A stretch of 64,000 nucleotides of DNA from Brumimicrobium sp. (GCA_023957385.1 JAMLGZ010000001.1:1784923-1848922), one strand, 5' to 3'. Counted from the first letter of the stretch, positions 27,460 to 37,449 are shown. A program made the numbers and translations. The notes: generated from the sequence alone by a model not told the origin.

Positions 27460-27493
27460 GTCCTGTGTATACCGAAAGGTATAGGAGGGGGAC
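27460..27493. other. Hairpin with GAAA tetraloop in the transporter-ychF gap
   Basis: The stem TATACC-GAAA-GGTATA (27468-27483) is closed further out by GTCC (27460-27463) and GGAC (27490-27493), with an asymmetric internal loop. It lies in the 339-base divergent gap, about 60 bases before the ychF -7 element. It could be part of a small RNA or a structured site; no family is recognised. Confidence 0.3.
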
Positions 27494-27553
27494 AATTTTG
27501 AATAAAAATCAATCAATTTTCAGCACATTAGCCTAAGATTAAGTTAAAATGGC

Positions 27554-27561
27554 TATTTTTG
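27554..27561 (+). promoter_or_regulatory. ychF -7 element
   Basis: TATTTTTG matches TAnnTTTG, 15 bases upstream of the ychF ATG. Confidence 0.5.
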
Positions 27562-27576
27562 CACAAATTTTAAGAA

Positions 27577-28674
27577 ATGGCATTAAAGTGTGGAATAGTA
27601 GGATTACCAAATGTTGGAAAATCAACTTTATTTAATTGTTTATCAAATGCAAAAGCTCAATCTGCAAACTTTCCATTTTGCACGATTGAACCAAATGTAG
27701 GAACGATATCTGTTCCTGATCCAAGATTGGAGAAGTTGGAGTCCTTGGTAAACCCCGAACGTGTTGTTCCTACAAGCATGGAGATTGTTGATATTGCTGG
27801 TTTGGTTAAAGGAGCTTCTAAAGGAGAAGGTTTAGGTAATCAATTTCTGGCAAATATTCGTGAAACAGATGCTATTTTACATGTTGTCCGTTGTTTTGAA
27901 AATGATAATATTATTCATGTAGATGGTAGTGTCAATCCTGTAAGAGATAAGGAAGTTATTGATTTTGAATTGCAATTAAAAGATTTAGAAACAGTAGAGA
28001 AAAAACTACAAAGTGTTAACAGGGCAGCAAATACTGGGGATAAGGATGCTAAGAGATTGTATGATTTATTGGTACGCATTAAAAAACATTTAGAAGAAGG
28101 GAAATCTGTTCGTGCCTTGAATTTGGAAGAGGAAGAAATGCTAATGATCCGCGATATGCATTTAATTACTGTAAAGCCTGTTATGTATGTTTGCAATGTT
28201 GATGAGGCTTCAGTAAAGAATGGAAACAAATTCGTAGATCAGCTTAAAGAATCTGTTAAGGATGAAGATGCAGAAGTGCTTATAATTGGAGCGCAAATTG
28301 AAGCAGATATCATGGAATTAGAAACCTATGAAGAACGTCAAATGTTTTTGGAAGAACTAGGTTTAACTGAACCCGGAGTGAATCGTTTAATTCGTTCAGC
28401 ATATAAATTATTAAAATTAGACACTTATTTTACAGCAGGAGTAAAAGAAGTACGTGCTTGGACTGTACATGCTGGTTCTACGGCACCACAAGCTGCAGGT
28501 GTAATCCACTCTGATTTTGAAAAGGGATTTATTCGTGCCGAAGTTATGAAGTATGAAGATTTTATTAAGTATGGTTCAGAAACTGCTGTAAAGGAAGCAG
28601 GGAAGTTTAACGTAGAAGGGAAGGAGTATATCGTGCAAGATGGAGATATTATGCACTTCCGATTTAATGTGTAA
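27577..28674 (+). CDS. ychF: Redox-regulated P-loop ATPase/GTPase YchF (OLA1 family)
   Basis: YchF is a translation-associated P-loop NTPase of the Obg group that prefers ATP. The 365-residue protein has G1 GLPNVGKST (8-16), the switch region [15 protein letters not shown]3 [17 protein letters not shown], a G4 position NVDE that deviates from NKxD as is normal for YchF, and a C-terminal TGS-like domain ([24 protein letters not shown]). It is convergent with the DUF4924 gene, their stops being about one base apart. Confidence 0.95.
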   Translation: MALKCGIVGLPNVGKSTLFNCLSNAKAQSANFPFCTIEPNVGTISVPDPRLEKLESLVNPERVVPTSMEIVDIAGLVKGASKGEGLGNQFLANIRETDAILHVVRCFENDNIIHVDGSVNPVRDKEVIDFELQLKDLETVEKKLQSVNRAANTGDKDAKRLYDLLVRIKKHLEEGKSVRALNLEEEEMLMIRDMHLITVKPVMYVCNVDEASVKNGNKFVDQLKESVKDEDAEVLIIGAQIEADIMELETYEERQMFLEELGLTEPGVNRLIRSAYKLLKLDTYFTAGVKEVRAWTVHAGSTAPQAAGVIHSDFEKGFIRAEVMKYEDFIKYGSETAVKEAGKFNVEGKEYIVQDGDIMHFRFNV

Positions 28675-29238
28675 TTAATCTTCTTTTTTCGGTTCAAACA
28701 TACTCATATCACCTGATTTCATCATATGATATGCATTACTTAGATAAGCTAAAACTTCTCGCATTGTGTCAAGTGCTTTTTCAGTTTCTTTGCCAATTTC
28801 AGAGCCTTTTAATTTCAATAAAAGTTTTAGATAGAGTGCTTGGAAGCATATTTCCACCAAATGATTGTCTTTCAAATCACTTTTATCTCTGAAGGCTTTA
28901 ACATTTTCTTCTGCATGACTTAAAAGATGTATATATTGTTCATCTTGAGCCACTTCCATTAACATTTTATGCAGATATATTAGTTCGGTCATAACTTCCC
29001 CCACTCGGTATAAATGACCTTTTTTTTGAAGTCCTCTAGAATTCATTTCCTCAATGATTTCCTCATACCAAGAAATTATGGGTTGAATATCTTCATCTTC
29101 TTTAACTTGAGGCTGAATAATGTTTTCTGTTATCTGGTCTAAATCAAAGGTATAAGCGCGCATTAAATCTTCGATTTGATACATGTAAATGATGTATTCT
29201 GCAATATTGCTTTCAAATCGTTCTTGTGCAATTAACAT
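28675..29238 (-). CDS. DUF4924 family protein
   Basis: This 187-residue, almost wholly alpha-helical, acidic protein starts MLIAQERFESNIAEYIIYMY, the typical opening of Bacteroidota DUF4924 proteins. There is no signal peptide or membrane segment. The function is unknown. It is 16 bases after the OmpH-like gene, so it is probably co-transcribed. Confidence 0.75.
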   Translation of the reverse strand: MLIAQERFESNIAEYIIYMYQIEDLMRAYTFDLDQITENIIQPQVKEDEDIQPIISWYEEIIEEMNSRGLQKKGHLYRVGEVMTELIYLHKMLMEVAQDEQYIHLLSHAEENVKAFRDKSDLKDNHLVEICFQALYLKLLLKLKGSEIGKETEKALDTMREVLAYLSNAYHMMKSGDMSMFEPKKED

Positions 29239-29254
29239 GTATAGAAGATGAGTT

Positions 29255-29932
29255 TTATTTTTTAATTCCTAATCCTTCTACTTCTTGTGATGCTTCCTTT
29301 TCAAGTGATTTCACTTCATTGTCAAATCCTGATTTTAATTCATCTTCACGTTGATTTAAGAAAGAAATAAACGCTGCTGTTACATTGTATGCATTATTGA
29401 TATAGGTTATTTGTCCTCCTTTTTGGTAAAAGAATAATAAATCAATATTGTTTTCTTGAGAGAATTCTCTTCCTGCCTCAGATATTTTATTCATCATAGC
29501 TGTAGTATATTGATAGGATTCTTTTTGTAAGGCAGCTCCTTTTTCTTCTTGGAATTGTTGAATAGCTTGTTGTTTCTGCATCGCTGTTCGTTGAATATCT
29601 TCTAACTGATAACCTGTGATTTCATTGTTATCCATTCTTTTCTGAACATCGGCCTCAAAAGCTTGGTAAGCACGAATTTTCGTTTCTAATTCTTTTTGGA
29701 ATACAAGTTCCTTAGCTTTCAGCATGGAATCTATTTCTCTATAAAAGTTGAATTGAGTAGTAATGCTATCTTGCACATAAAATGCCATTGCAATTGATCC
29801 CGTGTCAATTCTAGCAATATTCACTTCTCCGCTGTATGCCTCTTTTCCTTTATCTCCAGGTTTGTCCTTACAGCTTGTTATAGATAAAGTAATTACAGTA
29901 ATTACGAGTAGTAAAGAAAGTACTTTTTTCAT
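29255..29932 (-). CDS. OmpH/Skp-like periplasmic chaperone lipoprotein
   Basis: This 225-residue protein has a lipoprotein signal (TLSITSC, Cys21). Residues about 35-190 follow the OmpH/Skp layout: a first strand VNIARIDTGSIAM, a long charged coiled coil (FQKELETKIRAYQAFE to QQFQEEKGAALQ), and a closing strand IDLLFFYQKGGQITYIN. Skp-type proteins hold unfolded outer-membrane proteins. A lipid anchor is unusual compared with soluble E. coli Skp but common in this phylum. It lies between a small unknown gene and DUF4924. Confidence 0.75.
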   Translation of the reverse strand: MKKVLSLLLVITVITLSITSCKDKPGDKGKEAYSGEVNIARIDTGSIAMAFYVQDSITTQFNFYREIDSMLKAKELVFQKELETKIRAYQAFEADVQKRMDNNEITGYQLEDIQRTAMQKQQAIQQFQEEKGAALQKESYQYTTAMMNKISEAGREFSQENNIDLLFFYQKGGQITYINNAYNVTAAFISFLNQREDELKSGFDNEVKSLEKEASQEVEGLGIKK

Positions 29933-29938
29933 ATTATA

Positions 29939-30199
29939 TTAATCATTAATAGTTTTCGTATTTTTCCCTTCAAACGCTTTTCGCCAATCTTCTCTCATTT
30001 CTACAAAACGTTTTAAGCAATTATTTAAGAATTCGGTAGTAATCATAGCTTTTACCTCATCGATACCCATTACATCCATTTCTCCTATCTTATAGTGTTG
30101 TTCGAACTGTCCTAGTTCAATTTTTATAGTATATTTTGAATTATAGGAATATATTTGAATATTAAACCTTGGATGTGGAATGGAATCTATTACTCTCAT
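29939..30199 (-). CDS. Small hypothetical protein
   Basis: This 86-residue soluble protein starts MRVIDSIPHPRFNIQIYSYN; strands are followed by a C-terminal helix. It is 6 bases upstream of the OmpH-like gene and in the same direction, downstream of the acnA terminator. The family is not recognised; the compact strand-helix pattern and conserved operon position support a real gene. Confidence 0.6.
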   Translation of the reverse strand: MRVIDSIPHPRFNIQIYSYNSKYTIKIELGQFEQHYKIGEMDVMGIDEVKAMITTEFLNNCLKRFVEMREDWRKAFEGKNTKTIND

Positions 30200-30277
30200 T
30201 TATGTATCTTTCATAATTAATTAGGTGCAAAAATATCATTTCTAATAGGATTAACAATGATAATTTACATAAAAAAA

Positions 30278-30305
30278 ATAAGGCTGTCAAATACGACAGC
30301 CTTAT
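30278..30305 (-). terminator. Rho-independent terminator after acnA
   Basis: The perfect 11 bp stem ATAAGGCTGTC/GACAGCCTTAT with a 6-base loop is followed on the minus strand by a run of T residues, 21 bases after the acnA stop. Confidence 0.85.
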
Positions 30306-30325
30306 AACATTATGATTTGTGTATT

Positions 30326-33082
30326 TTAATTATCCATAAACTGACGAAGTACGTATTGAAGAATACCATCATTTTGATAGTAAGCAATCTCCACATCAGA
30401 GTCTAATCGTGCAATAGCTTGGAATTTGATTTCTGTACCATCTTCTTTAGTAGCCGTTACATCGAGCTTTTTGTGTGGTGTGATATTGCTTTCAATTCCA
30501 TTGATGTTAAAAATCTCTCTTCCTGTTAATCCTAGGGTTTCAGCACTTTGTCCATCTATATATTGCAATGGTAAAACTCCCATCATTATCAAATTACTTC
30601 TGTGAATTCGTTCGTAGCTTTGAGCAATAACTGCTTTGATTCCTAGTAGATAAGTACCTTTAGCTGCCCAGTCACGAGAAGAACCACTTCCATATTCCTT
30701 ACCTGCTAAGACAATTAAAGGGGTTCCATCTGCTTTGTATTTTTGTGCAGTTTCAAATACAGTAGATTCTTCGTTTTTAGGGAAGTAAACAGAATATCCA
30801 CCTTCTTTAGTTGCTATTTGATTTTTGATACGAACATTAGCAAAAGTACCACGTACCATCACTTCATCGTTTCCACGGCGAGAACCATAACTGTTAAAAT
30901 CAGCTAATTCAACGCCTCTTCCTTTTAAATATTTTCCTGCTGCAGATTCTTCTGTAAATGAACCAGCAGGGGAGATGTGGTCAGTTGTTACACTTTCTCC
31001 TAATTTCAATAAAGCACGTGCTCCTTTGATATCCGAAAGAGGTCTTGCATCTCTTGGTAAATTCTCAAAGAAAGGAACTTCTTTAATATAGGTTGAAGAA
31101 TTATCCCATTGATATAATTGACCTTCTGGAATTTGTAAATGCTTCCAGCTATCGTTTCCATCAAAAATAGTGTCGTAATTCTTTTTGAAGTCGTCTTTTG
31201 ATAATACTCTATTCATGATTTCTCGAATCTCTGTATCTGTTGGCCAGATATCTTTAAGATAGACAGGTCTATCATTTTTATCATAGCTAATAGGTTCCGT
31301 TGTCATATCTATATCCACTCGCCCTGCGATTGCAAAAGCAACTACTAACATTGGCGACATTAGATAATTCATCTTGATGTTATTATGGATACGCGCTTCA
31401 AAGTTTCTGTTTCCAGATAGCGTAGAAGCAACAACGAGATTATGCTCCTTAACAGCTTTGTCAATGATTGGAGGAAGTGGACCAGAGTTACCAATACACG
31501 TTGTGCAACCATATCCTACTAAATGGAAGCCTAAGGCTTCTAAATCTTCCATTACTTCGGCTTTTTCAAGATAATCAGTTACAACTTTAGAACCTGGTGC
31601 TAAAGAAGTTTTAACCCAAGGTTTGGTGTCAATACCTCTTTCTCTTGCTTTTCTTGCGACTAATCCTGCACCTAACATAACATAAGGATTAGAAGTATTA
31701 GTACAAGATGTAATCGCTGCAATAGCGACAGAACCATCAGATAATAAGTATTTTTCTGATCCGTGAGAAACCCAAACAGATTTTAGTCCATCAGATTCTT
31801 TTGTTTCAGCAGCGGTCTCTTGTTTTACTGTACCTCCTTCATTTTTCCATCTGTTAATATAATTCTCCCGTTCTTCAGGTTTGATATAATATCTTCCATG
31901 AATTTCTTTTTCAATTTCTACAAACTTGTCCTTAAGTGCAGAAAGTAAGATTTTATCTTGTGGGCGTTTTGGTCCTGCTACTGTTGGTTTAATTTGAGAT
32001 AAATCTAATTCAATAACATCAGTATATTCAATTTTATCTTCATGCTCACGCCAAAACATATTGTCTTTGCTATATTTCTCAACAATTTCGATACGTTCAG
32101 GACTTCTATTACTTCCTCTCATGTATTCCAATGTCTTATCGTCGATAGGGAAGTATGTAATTGTACAACCAAATTCTGGAGACATATTTCCTATTGTTGC
32201 TCTGTCGGGAACAGATAAATTAGTTAATCCTGGTCCAAAAACCTCAACAAATTTCTCAACAACACCATATTTCCTTAATGTATTTGCAATAGTTAACACC
32301 AAATCCGTAGCTGTAGTTCCAGCTGGCAGATTACCAATTAATTTTAATCCAATAACATCTGGACTAATAAAATAAACTGGTTGCCCTAGAATTGCTGCTT
32401 CTGCTTCAATACCTCCAACTCCCCATGACATTACCCCGATACCATTTACCATAGGAGTATGGCTATCTGTACCAATTACTGTATCTGGAAATACATACCC
32501 ATTTCGAGATGTAATACCTTTAGAAAGATACTCTAAGTTAACTTGGTGACAAATTCCCATTCCAGGAGGAACTACTCTAAAATTATGAAATGATTTTTGT
32601 GCCCATTTTAAGAATCTATAACGCTCATTGTTACGTTCATACTCTTTCTTCATGTTTTCGTCATAAGCATAAGGTGCAGCAAAATAATCTACTTGCACAC
32701 TATGGTCTATGACTAAGTCAACTGGAATAAGTGGATTAATTTTAGAAGCATCTCCGCCTTTTCGTGCAACTTCAGCACGGATAGACGCAATATCAACTAC
32801 AGCAGGAACTCCTGTAAAGTCTTGCATAAGAACACGTGCAGGTTTATAAGCGATATCTTTCCTTTCTCCTTTAGGTTTCCAGTTGAGGAGAATCTCAATA
32901 TGATCTTTGGTTACAGTGAAACCATCGTAGTTTCGCAAAGCATTTTCAAGCAAAATTCGAATAGAAAAGGGAAGTTTATTTATGTTATAACCTTGTTTTT
33001 CAAGTTCTTTTAAACTGTAGTAGGACAAATCTCCTTTTGGAGAATTCATGGTTTTTTTGACATTATAGATATCTTGTTGCAT
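30326..33082 (-). CDS. acnA: Aconitate hydratase A
   Basis: This TCA-cycle enzyme interconverts citrate and isocitrate through a [4Fe-4S] cluster. The 918-residue protein has the cluster ligands Cys460 in TSCTNTSNP and Cys526/Cys529 in GYGCTTCIGN, spaced as in AcnA/IRP1 (66 and 3 residues). Substrate-site blocks DSHTPMVNGIGVMSWGVGG and GSGSSRDWAAKG (swivelling domain) are present. It has its own strong-looking promoter and terminator, so it is monocistronic. Confidence 0.97.
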   Translation of the reverse strand: MQQDIYNVKKTMNSPKGDLSYYSLKELEKQGYNINKLPFSIRILLENALRNYDGFTVTKDHIEILLNWKPKGERKDIAYKPARVLMQDFTGVPAVVDIASIRAEVARKGGDASKINPLIPVDLVIDHSVQVDYFAAPYAYDENMKKEYERNNERYRFLKWAQKSFHNFRVVPPGMGICHQVNLEYLSKGITSRNGYVFPDTVIGTDSHTPMVNGIGVMSWGVGGIEAEAAILGQPVYFISPDVIGLKLIGNLPAGTTATDLVLTIANTLRKYGVVEKFVEVFGPGLTNLSVPDRATIGNMSPEFGCTITYFPIDDKTLEYMRGSNRSPERIEIVEKYSKDNMFWREHEDKIEYTDVIELDLSQIKPTVAGPKRPQDKILLSALKDKFVEIEKEIHGRYYIKPEERENYINRWKNEGGTVKQETAAETKESDGLKSVWVSHGSEKYLLSDGSVAIAAITSCTNTSNPYVMLGAGLVARKARERGIDTKPWVKTSLAPGSKVVTDYLEKAEVMEDLEALGFHLVGYGCTTCIGNSGPLPPIIDKAVKEHNLVVASTLSGNRNFEARIHNNIKMNYLMSPMLVVAFAIAGRVDIDMTTEPISYDKNDRPVYLKDIWPTDTEIREIMNRVLSKDDFKKNYDTIFDGNDSWKHLQIPEGQLYQWDNSSTYIKEVPFFENLPRDARPLSDIKGARALLKLGESVTTDHISPAGSFTEESAAGKYLKGRGVELADFNSYGSRRGNDEVMVRGTFANVRIKNQIATKEGGYSVYFPKNEESTVFETAQKYKADGTPLIVLAGKEYGSGSSRDWAAKGTYLLGIKAVIAQSYERIHRSNLIMMGVLPLQYIDGQSAETLGLTGREIFNINGIESNITPHKKLDVTATKEDGTEIKFQAIARLDSDVEIAYYQNDGILQYVLRQFMDN

Positions 33083-33140
33083 GATAATTATTTTGAATTT
33101 ATGATTTAAACAAGCGAGTACATTATATTGTTTGCTCGAG

Positions 33141-33171
33141 CAAATATAATTACTTAAAAATTAAAAGCAAA
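33141..33171 (-). promoter_or_regulatory. acnA promoter with overlapping palindrome
   Basis: The minus strand reads TTTG, 19 bases, TATATTTG: the best -33/-7 pair in the window. The -7 element is overlapped by the perfect 14 bp palindrome TTTGCTCGAGCAAA (33131-33144), so a bound dimeric protein would cover the transcript start. Confidence 0.7.
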
Positions 33172-35829
33172 TCAAAATGGATAGCCGATTGCAATATGAA
33201 ATTGAGGTTTGAATGGATTAGGAACTCTATCTTTTGGATAACTACCTGTTTTAGGGTCGATTCCCCATTTAGCAATAGCTTCTTCTGTAAATTTTGTTCT
33301 ACTTTGGAAAATCCATCTAGCTCCCTCTGGTAGCGCTGGATTCCGCATAGGTATTCCCATATCTAAACGTAGAATTAAATAGGTAAAATTCACACGCAGC
33401 CCTAAGCCAGTAGAAACGCTTAATTGCTTGTAGAAATCTTTTGAAATTTGACCACCTGGACGATTGGGGTCGTTATTCATAGTCCAAACATTTCCAGCAT
33501 CTACAAAGAAAGCTCCTTCAAATAATTTACTCATTTTAAAACGGTATTCAAAAGAACCACTTAGGCGCATATCTCCCATCTGAGTGGAAGTTCTGATAGA
33601 ATCTAAATAGTATTTATAAACTCCCGGTCCTAAGCTTCTTGCGCGAAAACCTCTGTTATCAACTGAACCACCAGCGAAAAAACTATAATCAAAAGGAAGG
33701 TTAATTCCATTATTTTTTAGAGGAATACCTGCGCCTAATTGTAATTTATAGTGAAGAGAATGTATTTTACTGAAATCATGGTGTAATTTAAATTCGTTAT
33801 CTAAACGAATGAATTGAGAGTATCTTTGACCCAAGAATTCTTTAAATCCTTCTGCATTTGGTGCTTTCTTTTGAGTAATAGCACTCATAATCATACCAGC
33901 CATATCAAAATCAAAACCATAAGAGAAAACAATTTTTCCATCTTTTAATCTTGGGTTTGTAAAACTATATTCAATAGATAAATCTTTATAGATTGCTTGA
34001 TTACTATATGCGTTTAATAAAAAAACATCATTTTGTGCTTCTAATTTCTTTTTAAATTCTTCTGTTTTGTTGATGTTTACAAATTGAATACCTCCAATCA
34101 CAGGAATCCCAATTTTAAAATATTGCGTCTGATAGATGTCTTGAAAATACCATTGATATTTCCATTGTACTGTTTGTCGGTAAAAATCGGGTCTCTTTTG
34201 ATATCCATAAGCAGCTGAAAATACTGTTCGTGCATTTTGACTCTTTGAAAGAGTGGTTAACCCAATAGGAACTAATCCAGGTACAGTTAATTCAAAAGAA
34301 GGGACAACTTCAAAGGTGTTAAAACTTCGTGTTCCATCTTTCAATACTGTTCCATTATCATTTTTTCCAAAAACTTCAGGTTGAGATTCAAAACCACCGC
34401 TCACACTGATTTTCAATTGTTGCCCTCTTCGAAATAAATTACGATTTATATAGCTAAGAGAAGAGGACAATCCTAGAAAACTATTGGAATGAGTTCCTTT
34501 AGGCTCAAAACTAAAGATGTTTGGTTTTTGCGGTGTAAGATAGTAATCCACATCTAAGGAGTTATCGTTATTCTCTTGTATATTTATTTTAACAGATTTA
34601 AATACACCTAAATTAAGCATACGACTATAGGAGTAATCCACTAAATAATCTTTGTATAAATTTGTTTCTTCAAGATAATTTTGAAATTCAATGAGTTCAG
34701 GTCGAGTAGTGGGGCGCCCGTTATAAAGAAAGGTTGATCTGTGAGCTTTTTTATTTCTACCTCTATACCAATCATATTGTAAAGTGTCAAATGTTGGAAT
34801 CTCATCATACGATTTAAGTTTGATATTTCGTGTGTCAAGTTGTTCCTTTTTAAAATTTCCTTTATATGATATGGTATCTTGTAAATGGAAGTTGACTTGA
34901 TTGATTTTGGTATAATTAAAAGGTTTCTCCTTTTCAATATCTCCTTCACCTACCAACCTTTTAGAAATGTCAATAGCCACCTTTATGTGTGTAGAACGAT
35001 TTAAGGTATCCACTTCAAAGGAAATATAATTTTCTCTAAATCCAAAAATACCGTTATTACGCATGTGTCTGGCGAGAGATTTTCTTAGAGCACTTAGTTT
35101 ATCAGAATCGAAACGGAAAGGAGGGATAAGTGCATCTTTAGATTCCTTTATAAACTTGTTGTATTCCTTTTCCAAAACCTTATTATCTGTTCGCAAATAA
35201 AAAGTATCAACAAAATAAACAAGTTTAGGAGTTATTCGATAAGTTACCTTAGCTCTTTTTCTTTTCAAATTTAGGCTAGGTTCTGTATCAACTTCTGCAT
35301 GAAAGTATCCATTTTTTTGCATAAAAAGTTGAATCTGTTCTTTAGATATGCGAGTAAGCGAAGAATCATATATAACAGGAGCTTCGCCATAAACGTATTT
35401 TAATCTTTCACGAAATGTTGGAGAGGGATCTAACGTATCTTTTAAATCAATTTTCTTTGGCTTATAGGTTGTTTTTCCTCTCTTAAGTGCTTTCTGGATT
35501 CGCTTTTCGTTGATTTTATCTTGTCTAAGTATTCTTTTTTTATTCTTTTGGATGTAACGCTCATATTTTTGCTCTTTGTCTCTTTCTGTTTTGGTGGAAT
35601 CCACAGCATTATAAACACGTAATCGAAGCCGAAACCCTAAGAAACGTCGATTAGGGCGCTGTTTTAATACGCTTTTTATATCTCCTTTATCTACATCTGT
35701 ACCTTTTGGCATTTCAATTTTATTAGACACCAAGAGGTAGTGATCATTTGGAACATGGCGTTTTATATTACAGGATTGTAACATAGCCAGTAATATAAAA
35801 AATAATATATATGTAAACAAATTCTTCAC
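33172..35829 (-). CDS. Omp85/BamA-TamA family outer-membrane protein
   Basis: This protein of about 885 residues has a lipoprotein-type signal (MKNLFTYILFFILLAMLQSC), POTRA-like domains in the first half, and a C-terminal 16-strand barrel with the family motif VDNRGFRARSLGPG and a final aromatic residue (IAIGYPF). It probably assembles or exports outer-membrane proteins in a TamA-like way; the lipid anchor is a Bacteroidota trait. There is no ATG start. A GTG at 35829 gives the clean signal peptide. A TTG at 35838 would add three residues, but it overlaps a TATTTTTG promoter element (35836-35843). Confidence 0.82.
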   Translation of the reverse strand: MKNLFTYILFFILLAMLQSCNIKRHVPNDHYLLVSNKIEMPKGTDVDKGDIKSVLKQRPNRRFLGFRLRLRVYNAVDSTKTERDKEQKYERYIQKNKKRILRQDKINEKRIQKALKRGKTTYKPKKIDLKDTLDPSPTFRERLKYVYGEAPVIYDSSLTRISKEQIQLFMQKNGYFHAEVDTEPSLNLKRKRAKVTYRITPKLVYFVDTFYLRTDNKVLEKEYNKFIKESKDALIPPFRFDSDKLSALRKSLARHMRNNGIFGFRENYISFEVDTLNRSTHIKVAIDISKRLVGEGDIEKEKPFNYTKINQVNFHLQDTISYKGNFKKEQLDTRNIKLKSYDEIPTFDTLQYDWYRGRNKKAHRSTFLYNGRPTTRPELIEFQNYLEETNLYKDYLVDYSYSRMLNLGVFKSVKINIQENNDNSLDVDYYLTPQKPNIFSFEPKGTHSNSFLGLSSSLSYINRNLFRRGQQLKISVSGGFESQPEVFGKNDNGTVLKDGTRSFNTFEVVPSFELTVPGLVPIGLTTLSKSQNARTVFSAAYGYQKRPDFYRQTVQWKYQWYFQDIYQTQYFKIGIPVIGGIQFVNINKTEEFKKKLEAQNDVFLLNAYSNQAIYKDLSIEYSFTNPRLKDGKIVFSYGFDFDMAGMIMSAITQKKAPNAEGFKEFLGQRYSQFIRLDNEFKLHHDFSKIHSLHYKLQLGAGIPLKNNGINLPFDYSFFAGGSVDNRGFRARSLGPGVYKYYLDSIRTSTQMGDMRLSGSFEYRFKMSKLFEGAFFVDAGNVWTMNNDPNRPGGQISKDFYKQLSVSTGLGLRVNFTYLILRLDMGIPMRNPALPEGARWIFQSRTKFTEEAIAKWGIDPKTGSYPKDRVPNPFKPQFHIAIGYPF

Positions 35830-35948
35830 AGCCTTCAAAAATACGAATGATTCGTAAATAGCATTTAAAACAAAGGTGAATTTTGAATGAAATAAAAAAA
35901 ATCAGTGGATTGAATAGTAAAGTAACTACTACTATCTGAAATTAATCC

Positions 35949-35956
35949 TATTTTTG
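35949..35956 (+). promoter_or_regulatory. RNA methyltransferase -7 element
   Basis: TATTTTTG matches TAnnTTTG, 17 bases before the ATG at 35974. Confidence 0.45.
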
Positions 35957-35973
35957 CTAAAGAAATTAGAGTT

Positions 35974-36687
35974 ATGATTTCGAAAGAAAGAATTAAATAC
36001 ATACGTACGCTGCATCAGAAAAAATTTCGGGATCAACACCATCAATTTATTATTGAAGGAGCAAAATTATTGGAAGAAGCACTTATGTATGCGCCGCAAA
36101 GCATTCAACAAATATATTCCACTGAGGAACTCCCTTTTAAAAGTGGATTGCCTATCAATATCATCAGTGAAAAAGAACTCTCTCAAATTTCAATGTTACA
36201 ACATCCTCAGAAGATAATTGCAGTCTGCGATTACTTGCCTATTCATCAGAAACGCCCTGATTTTTATGTCGTTTTAGATACTATTCAAGATCCGGGGAAC
36301 TTAGGAACGATACTTAGACTATGTTCTTGGTTTGGAGTGTTTTATATATTGTCATCTAAAGAATCTGTTGATATATATAATCCAAAAGTTGTACAAGCAT
36401 CTATGGGTGCAATTTTTAATGTTCAGATAGAATATTGTGATTTAAAAGAAGAATTAAAGCAAATAACATTGCCTATATATGGTGCACTTTTAGAAGGTGA
36501 AAATATTTATACTGTTCCAAAAGAAAGAAAAGGGGTATTAGTGATGGGGAATGAGGGAAATGGAATACATACAGATTTGCTTTCCTTCATATCACATCCT
36601 ATAACGATTCCTAAATTTGGAAAAGGAGAATCTTTAAATGTGGCAATGGCAACAGCCATCCTTTTATCTGAGTTTTCTAGGAAATAG
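35974..36687 (+). CDS. TrmH/SpoU family RNA 2'-O-methyltransferase
   Basis: This 237-residue protein has an N-terminal substrate-binding part (KFRDQHHQFIIEGAKLLEEAL) and a SPOUT knot with its three motifs: VVLDTIQDPGNLGTILR, VLVMGNEGNGI and LNVAMATAILLSEF. It methylates a ribose in rRNA or tRNA; the exact site is not readable. It is a single gene, convergent with porT. Confidence 0.92.
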   Translation: MISKERIKYIRTLHQKKFRDQHHQFIIEGAKLLEEALMYAPQSIQQIYSTEELPFKSGLPINIISEKELSQISMLQHPQKIIAVCDYLPIHQKRPDFYVVLDTIQDPGNLGTILRLCSWFGVFYILSSKESVDIYNPKVVQASMGAIFNVQIEYCDLKEELKQITLPIYGALLEGENIYTVPKERKGVLVMGNEGNGIHTDLLSFISHPITIPKFGKGESLNVAMATAILLSEFSRK

Positions 36688-36694
36688 CGGAGTT

Positions 36695-37420
36695 TTATCC
36701 TTCAAAAGTGAACGATATCCACCAAACTCGATTATAGAGTTTGTCGATAGGAGTAGAAATACGCGTGTTATCTTGAAAAAGATTATTTTTAAAGCCATGA
36801 GAGAATTTTAATTCTATTCCAAATTTAAAGAAAACCAAGAAGAACTCTACACCAGCTCCTACTTGACCTTGGAAATCATTTTTATAAAGTTTCAGGAATG
36901 GGTCAGAAAATTTTTGCGCGGATTTCTCTTTAGACTGTAAATCTAGTGTGTATTGGGCTCCAGCGACAACGTATGCTGTAAAATTGTTGTAACGCAACGT
37001 TCTAAATTGGAGTAGTAAAGGGAAATCTAGATTTGTTGATCCAATTCGTTCGTCTTTTGTTTCAAATTTTTTATCAGGTTCGTCTGATAGATATGTATAG
37101 GTCAGGACACGCTCTATAAATGATAAAGAAGGGATAAAACGAAGACGTAAAATGGGAGTCCCCAATTTAACGGAACTAATTAATCCTAAATCAAAGCCTG
37201 GTTGCATTTTATTAGTGATTGAGTAGGTGTTATATTTGTCCAACATATTAGGCTTATATCTTGTCGTAAAATCTGCTGTATTGGCACCTAACATAAAACC
37301 AAAGTGAACCCATTTATTATCGAATTTACTATAGTTTAAAGTTTTAGGGTTTTTTTGGGAATAAAGAAGATTAGACCCTAAGATAAAGACAACAAATATG
37401 TATAAACCTTTTTTTATCAT
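36695..37420 (-). CDS. porT: Type IX secretion/PorT family protein
   Basis: PorT is an outer-membrane-associated part of the type IX secretion system that exports gliding adhesins and hydrolases in Bacteroidota. The 241-residue protein has a signal peptide (MIKKGLYIFVVFILGSNLLYSQ) and a small strand-rich barrel domain (FGFMLGANTADF to VGAGVEFFLVFFKFGIELKF). Its position directly downstream of ubiE is a conserved arrangement in flavobacteria, which strengthens the call. It is the last gene of a five-gene run. Confidence 0.85.
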   Translation of the reverse strand: MIKKGLYIFVVFILGSNLLYSQKNPKTLNYSKFDNKWVHFGFMLGANTADFTTRYKPNMLDKYNTYSITNKMQPGFDLGLISSVKLGTPILRLRFIPSLSFIERVLTYTYLSDEPDKKFETKDERIGSTNLDFPLLLQFRTLRYNNFTAYVVAGAQYTLDLQSKEKSAQKFSDPFLKLYKNDFQGQVGAGVEFFLVFFKFGIELKFSHGFKNNLFQDNTRISTPIDKLYNRVWWISFTFEG

Positions 37421-37449
37421 GCTTTTGTAGCAACGTTATTTATATATAA

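Noticed and set aside
27430..27501. Short reading frame MKEVNNQLKVVL.. before ychF
   Set aside because: Only 23 codons, with no supporting family and overlapping a hairpin; more likely non-coding.
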